Below are positions 39,093 to 47,147 of a stretch of 64,000 nt of DNA, in pieces. Position 1 is the first letter of the stretch; the number at the start of each line of letters is the position of its first letter. The translations under genes were made by a program, and so were the position numbers. The notes below the pieces were generated by a model. It did no database searches. It was not told where the DNA came from and worked only from the letters and a program-made list of their open reading frames with translations. The stretch is from Symmachiella macrocystis. GTDB taxonomy: Bacteria > Planctomycetota > Planctomycetia > Planctomycetales > Planctomycetaceae. The stretch spans positions 930,001 through 994,000 of the forward strand of contig NZ_SJPP01000002.1 in NCBI RefSeq assembly GCF_007860075.1, given 5' to 3'.

Positions 39093-39986
39093 ATGGGCGC
39101 GTTTATCGGACAGTTGATCGACGGACGCGAGCGATGGCTGACTTGGAAGTCAGCCGTGGCTGGCACGTTCTGGTGCGGGCTCAATTTGATTGCCTTAACC
39201 GTCTTCGCCCGCTGGTTAGCCGGCGCATTTTCCGCCGGCCCCCCCACTGCAGTGGTCTGCGCGACAGCCGTGCTGTTAACGGTCGTAGGGCTCGGCTCTA
39301 ATGCGTTGTTCCATCAACTCGATTTTCGCGGCGAGCACTGGTTGTGGGGCGCCTTACCGGCGTTTCTAACACTCTTTCCTCTCATGGTGCTGCTGATCGT
39401 GATCCCCGATAGTGCCGCCAGCGCCTGGTGGTTCTCAGCCACCGTCGTCTGCGTGAGCGTGGTCACAGTGTTCGCGTTGGAAACAACGTTTCGACACCGA
39501 CAGCAAAACACCCGTGAAGTAGCCGTCCCCAAAATCCTGGACACCAAAACCGAACCTATCGTCGCCGACAACGACATCGATACCCAACTCGAAGCACGAC
39601 TCGCAGGAACGATTTCCACCGCAGGCCCCATCGAAACGGAGAACGAAGAAATGCCGTGGCACGCCCCTGAAGTTTCACAATGGATGACACGTAGCGACGC
39701 CGACGATGGGAGCGTCACCGTAGAAGGGGTAACGATCGCCAAATTCGCCGCAGGACAAAACCGTGCCAACGTGCACCTCACCTTTTGCCCCCCCCTGCCC
39801 GTCTCGCCGCAAATTGAATGCGAAACGGTCGACGGCGACGAAGTCCGTATCAAAGTCGCCGCTGTCTTCCCGCACGGCGCCCGCATCGAACTGACCCGCC
39901 CGGCACACGACAATCAAGACGCCCCAATCGCCATTGGTTACTTCGCGCACACCGAGCAAAATCAATCCATCGAAGCAGCCGCCTAA
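39093..39986 (+). CDS. Membrane protein of unknown function
   Basis: A 297-residue protein. The N-terminal ~130 residues contain four hydrophobic stretches (AGTFWCGLNLIALTVFARWL and others), and the C-terminal half is a beta-rich soluble domain (GSVTVEGVTIAKFAAGQNRA, VHLTFCPPLPVSPQIECE). GGAGG precedes the ATG. It resembles a planctomycete-specific membrane protein but I do not recognise the family. It is separate from metK and is followed by a minus-strand gene. Confidence 0.8.
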   Translation: MGAFIGQLIDGRERWLTWKSAVAGTFWCGLNLIALTVFARWLAGAFSAGPPTAVVCATAVLLTVVGLGSNALFHQLDFRGEHWLWGALPAFLTLFPLMVLLIVIPDSAASAWWFSATVVCVSVVTVFALETTFRHRQQNTREVAVPKILDTKTEPIVADNDIDTQLEARLAGTISTAGPIETENEEMPWHAPEVSQWMTRSDADDGSVTVEGVTIAKFAAGQNRANVHLTFCPPLPVSPQIECETVDGDEVRIKVAAVFPHGARIELTRPAHDNQDAPIAIGYFAHTEQNQSIEAAA

Positions 39987-40150
39987 CTCACCGGCCAGCA
40001 TGGTTCGTCAGACGCATTTTTTTTGGCCAACGGCCAATTCACACCCTAGCCCTGGGAAATGGGTCGACATAGATTGCGATAGCTGAAGGCCACACACAAG
40101 ATTTCGCAAATCGCGAAACCGACCGTCGGCCAACACACTGGGTCAATCGA

Positions 40151-40573
40151 TCACCCACCACGGATTTCCAAGGCCACCGCAGCCCACAAGCCCCCCGGTT
40201 GTTCGTTCCCACCATGGAAGGTCACGTCGACGGTCAATAAATTTCGCGGCTGCAACAGCGATTTGATTTCAAACTCAAACGGCCCCGCTGGGCCGCCCCC
40301 CGCTGTGCCCAACTGCGTGTCATTCAAGTGGACGACCGCATCCCCGCCGATTTCTTCAAAAATCACATACACCCGCTCGTGCGGATCGAGGTTGGTCGGG
40401 CAATTGAAATGACGTTCGTACCGGACTCCTCCCCGATAATCGGCGAAACAATCTTGCCAACTGGCCGGCAATTTAATGCGGCCTTCAACGGCCGGCACGT
40501 TCGATTCGCTGTCGCTATCATGCAAGCGATATTGCCACGGACCTTTGAGATGCATGCGGTGTGCGTTGGACAT
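40151..40573 (-). CDS. Stand-alone GH2-type jelly-roll (sugar-binding) domain
   Basis: A 140-residue protein resembling the N-terminal beta-jelly-roll of family 2 glycosidases: LKGPWQYRLHDSD, IKLPASWQDCFADYRGGVRYERHF, VYVIFEEIGGDAVVHLN, and GPFEFEIKSLLQPRNLLTVD. Normal GH2 enzymes continue into a TIM-barrel catalytic domain, which is absent here, so this may be a carbohydrate- or protein-binding remnant. No signal peptide is visible. The ATG start at 40573 is a good fit to the domain boundary. Confidence 0.75.
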   Translation of the reverse strand: MSNAHRMHLKGPWQYRLHDSDSESNVPAVEGRIKLPASWQDCFADYRGGVRYERHFNCPTNLDPHERVYVIFEEIGGDAVVHLNDTQLGTAGGGPAGPFEFEIKSLLQPRNLLTVDVTFHGGNEQPGGLWAAVALEIRGG

Positions 40574-40686
40574 ATTGCTGTGACAATTCCCTCTCGGTGA
40601 AAAATCCTTCTTGACCGCTGATTTTCGTTTCGCCTACAGTTCCTGGCGTTCCCAGCAGTATCCCAGACTATAAGACAGCGACTCCG

Positions 40687-42003
40687 ATGCCCACAACCGA
40701 GCCAACCACGAAATACCAATGCCCCGGCGAACGGGGATTGATTTCACAATCGGTGCATCTGGCGCGGCTGTCGGCGTTTTATCCCGCTTGTCGCGAATGC
40801 GTGCATCGTCACGATACGGGACAAATCCCGCCGCGAACCGTCGTACATCTCAAAGAAACGGAAAACCGCGTCCAACGTGCCAGCTTGCTCACCGACGAAG
40901 GGGTTCGCGGAATTTACTTAAACGAACTCAACCGCGAACGCGCGGCGGCCTATGCGGCGGGGTTGGCGGGATTGTTGTGGCGCAGCTCACCGCTCAAAGC
41001 CCGCGAAGGTCTGCACGCACCGATGGACATCTCTTCGGTGAGACTCGGACCGATGGTGGTGGTGGGATTCGACGAGCGGCCCAGTTCGCCCGATATTGCT
41101 GTCGGCGTGGTGCGCGCCCTGCGAACAATGAGCTGCCGCGTGATCGACGTCGGCCAAGTAACGCGGCCCTGTTTTTCATTTGCCGTCAATCACATGCAAG
41201 CCACTGCGGGCGTCTTCGTCACCGGAGCAGGCTGCAGCCCTGTCTGGACCGGATTGGAGTTTGAAGCCGCCGGCGCCGTCCCCATCTCTACCGGGACGAA
41301 GTTAAACGAGATCGAACAATTGGCCGACGGTCCCAACCCGCGACCGAGCCGTCAAGCCGGACAACTGCGTGCGTTTCATGCGGCCCTCCCTTACGAAGCC
41401 GCACTGGGAAAACATTTTCACGCGCTGCGACCACTAAAAGTCGTCTGCGGTTGCTGTAGCGACTTGGTCGGAGACCTGCTCACCCGCACCTTTGAAAAAC
41501 TCCCCTGCGAATTGTTCTTCACCAAGACATCGCTACGGCAACGCGGTCCGCTGGCGGCCGGGGATGCCGACTATGAATTGCTCGCCGACGAAGTCCGATT
41601 ACACCGCGCGCACCTGGGCTTGCTCATCGAAGACGATGCCCGCACCTGCCATGTTTTGGACGAACGGGGCGAAATCATAGCGCCGCTCGACATCACCCGC
41701 TTGCTCCTCCGCTATATGCAAACGCAACATCCCGGGGAACCGGTTGTTGAGGAGGAATCCGTTGCCGCACAAGTCCCCGGCGCGATTGCCTGCAACGCAA
41801 CGTCCGAGTCGATGTCACGCACCATGACCGACAATTCAGCGGTCTACGGCGGCAGCGCTACGTCGGGGCGCTACTGGTTCCGGGAATCCTCTCCCACCTG
41901 CGACGCCGTCTTAACGCTCGCCCGATTGCTGCAATTACTTAGCCGCAGCGATGCCGAGTTTTCGCGCGTGGTCGAGTCCCTGGAACGCAACGCGGCCGTT
42001 TAG
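40687..42003 (+). CDS. Phosphohexomutase-like protein with altered catalytic motifs
   Basis: A 438-residue protein whose middle resembles phosphoglucomutase/phosphomannomutase. MVVVGFDERPSSPDIAVGVV (~127) and CRVIDVGQVTRPCFSFAV match the first domain. The phosphoserine loop (normally TASHNP) reads TGAGCSP (~179), and the DGDADR metal loop reads EDDART (~315), followed by VLDERGEIIAPLDITRLLL. The catalytic serine and metal ligands are therefore not evident, so it may be a non-mutase with a regulatory or sugar-phosphate-binding role. An N-terminal cysteine/histidine segment (CPGERG, CRECVHRHD) precedes the fold. Confidence 0.75.
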   Translation: MPTTEPTTKYQCPGERGLISQSVHLARLSAFYPACRECVHRHDTGQIPPRTVVHLKETENRVQRASLLTDEGVRGIYLNELNRERAAAYAAGLAGLLWRSSPLKAREGLHAPMDISSVRLGPMVVVGFDERPSSPDIAVGVVRALRTMSCRVIDVGQVTRPCFSFAVNHMQATAGVFVTGAGCSPVWTGLEFEAAGAVPISTGTKLNEIEQLADGPNPRPSRQAGQLRAFHAALPYEAALGKHFHALRPLKVVCGCCSDLVGDLLTRTFEKLPCELFFTKTSLRQRGPLAAGDADYELLADEVRLHRAHLGLLIEDDARTCHVLDERGEIIAPLDITRLLLRYMQTQHPGEPVVEEESVAAQVPGAIACNATSESMSRTMTDNSAVYGGSATSGRYWFRESSPTCDAVLTLARLLQLLSRSDAEFSRVVESLERNAAV

Positions 42004-42025
42004 CCATTTCCGATAGCCTGCATAG

Positions 42026-42178
42026 CGCATCGGCGACAAATCAAAAATCGCTGCCGCCTACGGCGTGACCGGTTTCCCCAAATACATTCTCATCGGCCGC
42101 GAAGGCAAAATCCTCGCCACCAACGCCGGCGCCGTTGGCAACGCGCTTAAGAAAGCACTGGAGGTCGACGGCGAATAG
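42026..42178 (+). pseudogene. Relic of a thioredoxin-fold (TlpA-like) protein
   Basis: The frame ending in TAG at 42176 encodes KIAAAYGVTGFPKYILIGRE then GKILATNAG and GNALKKALEVDGE. It matches the C-terminal third of TlpA/ResA-type thioredoxins (cis-Pro region, then beta strand and final helix). The frame is closed at 42023 by a stop, no start codon with ribosome site is present, and the catalytic CxxC half is missing. It is therefore a decayed fragment, perhaps left by rearrangement between the genes that flank it. Confidence 0.75.
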
Positions 42179-42220
42179 CCGCTGCGAAATGCCTAGCGCC
42201 GCTGTGAAATAGCCAAAGTC

Positions 42221-43543
42221 CTATTTCCCGGTTCCCAGCTGTTTCATTTTCGAGGGACGCACATAGCGAATCTCCCGGCTGCCAGAGAATTGGATTTTGG
42301 CCTCCCCGTCCGAGCGCTGTCCTAAATAGATCGCCCGGAAGTGTTGATTCATCGATTCATCAAAATAACCAACCGCAGCACCCTGACGAGGCATGCGATT
42401 TGCGGAATAGGATTCGCGATAAGTCGAAGCCAGCGGCTTGCGCATCGCTTCCACCGGCAAGGCGGCGTTGGGCATCTCTTGCATGTCTTGTTGCGCTGTC
42501 GTTTTGGCTTTCGCTAACCCTTCGCCGGAAAGCCGCTGGACATTGATGGACACCGTCAACTTCTTGCCACCTTCGACAAGCGTATACGTCCCCCGTAGAC
42601 TGGCCATCAATCCACGCGACTTATCAAAAATTCCGCTAGACGAGTAAACTGCGGAGAAGTTGTCCGCTTTGTTTTCAAAGCCTCGTCGTATGTTGAGTTG
42701 CACACTCGAACCTCCCAACGGTTTGGCGGTGACTGACGAGAACGATTTGCCTTGGCTTCCTGACCCTGTGAACCCGCGCCAGATTGTCGGCCCATCCGCA
42801 GAGTGCGTCAGTACGGCATTCTCACTCTTGCCTTCCTTGCCGTCTTCGGCATAAGGCAGATGCGGTATCACAAGCTGGCGAAGGGTCACGAATTCATCCA
42901 TCAGATAGGGCAAATCCACGTCGCCGACCGCCGGATGTCCCCCTGCCCCCAGATTTTTCGATTCCAGATTCTGCACCGACTGGAGCCAATAATCTTGCCG
43001 CGCGAGATGCCGAAAGTTTTCCTCATCAGTTTTTTTGCGCAAGTGCCGAAATCGTCCGACGACCAGCATGGTCGATTTGCTCCCATTTCGATATCGCACT
43101 TGGTACAGCGGTTGCCCCACGATCCGTTTCTCCACGCCACCCACCCTCCAGGCCAATTGGACGGAGTACGCAAATTTCTGCCCGGTCGCGACGCGATAAC
43201 CAAACGCTGGTCCTGCTGTGCTGACTCGGGAGGTCGACCGTTTGCGTGTCAATCGACTTCGCGTGGACCGATTCCTCGTGGAGCGACGACGACTATTTTT
43301 TGAGCGCGACTTTTCCATTTCGCGCTGCTTCTTTTCCATTTCCCGCCGCGCCTTCTCAATTTCCGCGCGAATCGCATTCCGATCAAGCTTCTTGCCCGCC
43401 CCGCCCAGGCCTTTGCCAAGCTGTCCTGGCAAATCGGCTTGAACGCGTATGTTGATCGTGAGCGTAAGCACTATGGCGATGCAGACCACTAGGCTCACTC
43501 GACGCATGCGCAGATTCCGCGAAGTCTTGGCGTGTCGTTTCAC
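42221..43543 (-). CDS. Exported protein with arginine-rich coiled region and SHD1-like C-terminus
   Basis: A 440-residue protein starting at a GTG (43543) with GGGAG nine bases upstream; an ATG at 43507 is an alternative. A hydrophobic segment (VSLVVCIAIVLTLTINIRVQ) suggests export. Then comes an alpha-helical EKARREMEKKQREMEK stretch and a low-complexity RSTRNRSTRSRLTRKRSTSR segment. The C-terminal FRAIYLGQRSDGEAKIQFSG followed by IRYVRPSKMKQL resembles the planctomycete SHD1-type domain. Function unknown. Confidence 0.78.
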   Translation of the reverse strand: MKRHAKTSRNLRMRRVSLVVCIAIVLTLTINIRVQADLPGQLGKGLGGAGKKLDRNAIRAEIEKARREMEKKQREMEKSRSKNSRRRSTRNRSTRSRLTRKRSTSRVSTAGPAFGYRVATGQKFAYSVQLAWRVGGVEKRIVGQPLYQVRYRNGSKSTMLVVGRFRHLRKKTDEENFRHLARQDYWLQSVQNLESKNLGAGGHPAVGDVDLPYLMDEFVTLRQLVIPHLPYAEDGKEGKSENAVLTHSADGPTIWRGFTGSGSQGKSFSSVTAKPLGGSSVQLNIRRGFENKADNFSAVYSSSGIFDKSRGLMASLRGTYTLVEGGKKLTVSINVQRLSGEGLAKAKTTAQQDMQEMPNAALPVEAMRKPLASTYRESYSANRMPRQGAAVGYFDESMNQHFRAIYLGQRSDGEAKIQFSGSREIRYVRPSKMKQLGTGK

Positions 43544-43911
43544 AGCTCATTTCTCCCACTCTGGAAATTAAAGGGCCCGACAACATCAACCGCTTGATCC
43601 GTTGCCCTCTAAGCAAGTATCAGCCGAGATTCTGCAGCGACACCCAGTGAGCCAAAGTCTGATCACAGATCGGATGTAATCTCAACGGGTATTAACGGCA
43701 TTAGTGGTTCTATGGCGCCGCTGAAGAGGACCGTGACCTGGAATGACCACTAAAGTCGACACGATTTCCATCGCTGATCAAGTAGGTCCGGCTGTACCGG
43801 ACAATAGCGGGTTCGAAGTATAGTTGCAGAATGGGACAGCTATTCTTCAGAACGCCCAACCGGGAATGGCCGGTGAAACCGGCCCTACTTCTACTGCATT
43901 CGCCGCATACG
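43544..43911. other. Intergenic region with one short repeat
   Basis: No coding frame or RNA gene is seen. Holds the left copy of a short direct repeat (43868-43888). Confidence 0.5.
43868..43888. repeat. Short direct repeat, left copy
   Basis: GGCCGGTGAAACCGGCCCTA, a palindrome; it recurs with one change at 44337-44357. The two copies flank the 43912-44292 gene. Confidence 0.7.
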
Positions 43912-44292
43912 TTACGGTTCAGGGTCGAAGCTCATGCCATCACCATCTTCGACAGAAAACTTTTCCGTGTCGACAGCGGGATCACAGTCGTCGCGCTCAG
44001 TGATTTTGATAACAACTTCATCCCCGACCTGTAGGGGCAACTTCTGCCATCGGCGCATTTCGCCGACCTTATGCACGCCGAGCACATCCGCGTAAATTTG
44101 CTCGACAAATGTCGTACCGTGATCTTGCAGATGTATGTGATGCACCGTCGCCTGTAAAGCCCCTGCATCGCCGATGCCGGCAGTGTATTTGTGAGTTCCA
44201 TTCACTGACACGTCAAAAACGACCATGAGCTGCTCCGGATCTATGTTTTCGTGGGTCCAGTTGTGCCGGAGGAATGCGGGTTCGACACGCAA
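43912..44292 (-). CDS. Hypothetical protein
   Basis: An open frame of up to 126 codons, ending DGDGMSFDPEP. The start is uncertain: TTG at 44292 or GTG at 44286, without a good ribosome site. QKLPLQVGDEVVIKITERDD looks like a beta-barrel turn, but I recognise no family. It is flanked by the short GGCCGGTGAAACC repeats, and lies between a SHD1-like and an isocitrate-dehydrogenase gene. Moderate confidence that it is real. Confidence 0.55.
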   Translation of the reverse strand: MRVEPAFLRHNWTHENIDPEQLMVVFDVSVNGTHKYTAGIGDAGALQATVHHIHLQDHGTTFVEQIYADVLGVHKVGEMRRWQKLPLQVGDEVVIKITERDDCDPAVDTEKFSVEDGDGMSFDPEP

Positions 44293-44336
44293 TTGTGCTT
44301 TTTAAACACGACTCGTCAGGCCGCCCAAACGATAAC

Positions 44337-44357
44337 GGCCGGTGAAACCGACCCTAC
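44337..44357. repeat. Short direct repeat, right copy
   Basis: GGCCGGTGAAACCGACCCTA, one base different from 43868-43888. It overlaps the stop codon of the dehydrogenase gene. Confidence 0.7.
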
Positions 44358-45373
44358 GCCTCGTCTTGCAAACGCTCGACAACTGCTGCCACTGCAGCGG
44401 CGTATTCGGAGGTCGTCGCGTTACCGCCTAAGTCGCCCGTGATCGTCTTGCCCTCGGCCAAAACCGTATGCACCGCATGTTCGATATTGGCGGCCGCTTC
44501 CAGCTGCCGTAGATGCCGCAGCATCAATGCCCCACTCAATATCAGCGCCGTCGGATTCGCGATGCCTTGGCCGGCGATGTCCGGGGCCGAGCCATGAACC
44601 GCTTCAAAGACAGCGCAGTGGGTCCCAATGTTCGCGCTCGGGGCAACACCCAACCCACCCACCAGACCGCTGGTCAGGTCCGAAATGATATCGCCAAACA
44701 GATTCTCCATTACCAACACATCAAAACTCTCCGGCCGCATAACCAGCCGCATAGCCGTCGCGTCGACGATGTATTCCTCCAATTCGATTTCGTGATAATC
44801 CTTCGCCACGACCCGTGCCACATCCAAAAACAACCCATCGCTCAGCTTGAGAATGTTAGCCTTATGGACCACGGTCACTTTTTTGCGGCCGTATTGCCGA
44901 GCGGTCTCGAATGCGAACCGCACGATCCGTTCCGAAGCTTCATAGGTGATCACCCGCAAACTTTCGATCACCCCGGGAATCACCTCGTGCTCCAATCCGC
45001 TGTAGAGCCCTTCGGTGTTTTCGCGGATTACAATCAAATCGACATTGTCATACCGCGATTTGACACCCGGCATCGTTTTGGCGGGGCGATAGTTCGCATA
45101 CAGCTTCAGTTCTTTGCGGAGCTTCACATTCACCGACGAGAACCCCTTCCCCACCGGCGTCGTAATCGGACCTTTCAGAGCGACGCCGTTACGACGAATC
45201 GAGTCCAGCGCCGGTTCGGGCAAGGCCGTGCCGTACTTCTCGATCACATCGCCGCCCGCTTCCTGCACATCCCAATCGATGGTAAAGCCGGTCGCCTCGA
45301 TCACAGTCCGGGCAGCCGCGGTCACCTCCGGCCCAATACCGTCCCCGGGAAGGAGTGTCACTGTATAACTCAT
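44354..45373 (-). CDS. Isocitrate/isopropylmalate dehydrogenase family, NAD-isocitrate type
   Basis: A 339-residue beta-decarboxylating dehydrogenase: VTLLPGDGIGPEVTAAARTV, then FSSVNVKLRKELKLYANYRP, IVIRENTEGLYSGLEHEV, VVHKANILKLSDGLF, and GSAPDIAGQGIANPTALILS. The SSVNVxLRKxxxLYxN form fits NAD-dependent isocitrate dehydrogenase more closely than 3-isopropylmalate dehydrogenase. It would convert isocitrate to 2-oxoglutarate in the citric-acid cycle. ATG at 45373. Divergent from the DUF1501 gene, with 272 bp between starts. Confidence 0.92.
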   Translation of the reverse strand: MSYTVTLLPGDGIGPEVTAAARTVIEATGFTIDWDVQEAGGDVIEKYGTALPEPALDSIRRNGVALKGPITTPVGKGFSSVNVKLRKELKLYANYRPAKTMPGVKSRYDNVDLIVIRENTEGLYSGLEHEVIPGVIESLRVITYEASERIVRFAFETARQYGRKKVTVVHKANILKLSDGLFLDVARVVAKDYHEIELEEYIVDATAMRLVMRPESFDVLVMENLFGDIISDLTSGLVGGLGVAPSANIGTHCAVFEAVHGSAPDIAGQGIANPTALILSGALMLRHLRQLEAAANIEHAVHTVLAEGKTITGDLGGNATTSEYAAAVAAVVERLQDEA

Positions 45374-45645
45374 CGTTGTCTCTCCAGCACGAATGCGGAA
45401 TCACGAAATGCTGATTCCGTGCAAGAAATGGTCGCAGGCAACATTGTATGACGGACCGCGTGTCGCGTCGACCAGGCGGTCTCGGTTTTTATTAGGCGCT
45501 GATGCGTGTCATTCACCGCTACGAATGACGACGTGACTCTCGGATTGGCCGCGGGGTCCGATTGTGCCAGGTTCGATCGACACGTATAATCAAACTTAGA
45601 TTTGTTCTCGTCCTCTATCGACGCTGGATTGCCCAAGGACTCTTC

Positions 45646-47031
45646 ATGGCGAAGTCGCAAAAAATTGCTCCCTCGATCGGCGGAGGCTGTACGCCGGTTG
45701 TCTCGCGGCGGCATTTGTTGCAAATCGGCGGACTGGGAATGGCGGGGCTGTCGCTACCGCGATTATTGCAAGCCGAAGCGGAGAGCGTCGACATTCCCCC
45801 CCAAGCCGATGCCTGCATCCTCATTTTCTTAAACGGCGGCCCCAGCCATCTCGACATGTGGGACATGAAGCCGGATCAAGCAGAGGGAATTCGCGGTGAG
45901 TTCTCTCCCATCGCCACCAGCGTACCGGACGTACAATTCAGCAATATGCTCCCCCGCTCCGCACAGTGGATGCACGAAGCAACCTTGGTGCGGTCCATGC
46001 ACCACAGCGTGAACAATGCCCATGCGGCGGCCGTCTATTGCTCGCTCACCGGACATGATCGCGGCGAAATTGGAGGCGGCGCCAAACCGGACGACTACCC
46101 CGCCCCCGGCTCAGTGATGGCCATGCTGCGGCCCTCGGATCGTTCCATTGTGCCGCAAGTCACCTTGCCCTACATCACCAAGGAAGGAGCCAAAGGTCCG
46201 CCACAGCCCGGATTTTTCGGCGGCTTCATCGGTCGCGGTTATGACCCGCTGTTCGTACTCAAGGACCCCAATCAGAAGAACTTCTCGATTCCCGAATTGA
46301 CATTATTGGCCGACGTTTCCAACACACGTCTCGATTCCCGCCGCGATCTGTTCCGACGCTTGGACGACACGGTCGGGAAAACCGTCAACGACCGCGGTGT
46401 GATCGGCATGAACGACTTCCAACAAAAGGCGTTTGACCTGCTGTCCTCGAAGGCAACACAAGCCGCCTTTCAAATCGCCGACGAACCCGCCGCGGTCCGC
46501 GACTCCTACGGACGCAACATCTACGGACAAAGCGTCTTGCTCGCGCGACGTCTGCTCGAAGCTGGAACGCGGATGGTCACCCTCTCCTGGGCGCCCGATG
46601 CCAATGCCACCTGGGACACGCACGGCAACAACTTCGGCAAACTAAAAAACACGCTGCTGCCCCAATTCGACGCCGCCTATGCCAGCCTGTTGGACGACCT
46701 CAAACAACGCGGCATGTTAGACCGAACCATCGTAGCCGTCTTGGGCGATTTCGGTCGTTCTCCCAAGGTCAACGCAAATGCCGGCCGCGACCATTGGAAC
46801 TATTGCTATTCCGTACTCATGGCCGGTGGCGGATTCCGCCGCGGTTATGTGCATGGCGCCAGCGACGCGACCGGTGCGTTTCCCTCCCGCGCGCCGCTCA
46901 TTCCCGGCGACATCATTGCCACGATCTATCGACTGCTGGGCGTGCAACACAATCGCATGATTTACGACCTGCTCGGCCGCCCGCATCGCCTCGTCCCGTC
47001 CGGCAACGTGACCAACGAACTGATCACGTAA
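45646..47031 (+). CDS. DUF1501 domain protein (Tat-exported)
   Basis: A 461-residue protein from the ATG at 45646. SRRHLLQIGGLGMAGLSLPR is a twin-arginine signal. The body has LIFLNGGPSHLDMWDMKPDQ, SLTGHDRGE, and AVLGDFGRSPKVNANAGRDH with NYCYSVLMAGGGFRRGYV, the DUF1501 pattern. It is distinct from the copy at 17.5-19 kb and precedes a PVC-type HEAT/CxxCH gene by 116 bp, the common planctomycete arrangement. An upstream in-frame GTG-type extension lacks a ribosome site. Substrate unknown. Confidence 0.94.
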   Translation: MAKSQKIAPSIGGGCTPVVSRRHLLQIGGLGMAGLSLPRLLQAEAESVDIPPQADACILIFLNGGPSHLDMWDMKPDQAEGIRGEFSPIATSVPDVQFSNMLPRSAQWMHEATLVRSMHHSVNNAHAAAVYCSLTGHDRGEIGGGAKPDDYPAPGSVMAMLRPSDRSIVPQVTLPYITKEGAKGPPQPGFFGGFIGRGYDPLFVLKDPNQKNFSIPELTLLADVSNTRLDSRRDLFRRLDDTVGKTVNDRGVIGMNDFQQKAFDLLSSKATQAAFQIADEPAAVRDSYGRNIYGQSVLLARRLLEAGTRMVTLSWAPDANATWDTHGNNFGKLKNTLLPQFDAAYASLLDDLKQRGMLDRTIVAVLGDFGRSPKVNANAGRDHWNYCYSVLMAGGGFRRGYVHGASDATGAFPSRAPLIPGDIIATIYRLLGVQHNRMIYDLLGRPHRLVPSGNVTNELIT

Positions 47032-47147
47032 TGCCTCCCGGTGCGCTAGATGCCAGGCCCCTCAAAAATCCAGGGGCGAATGCTATTTTCGTCTATTCAC
47101 CGATCTGAATCCCTATCAACAACACGAATTATTCTTGCGTATCCATC

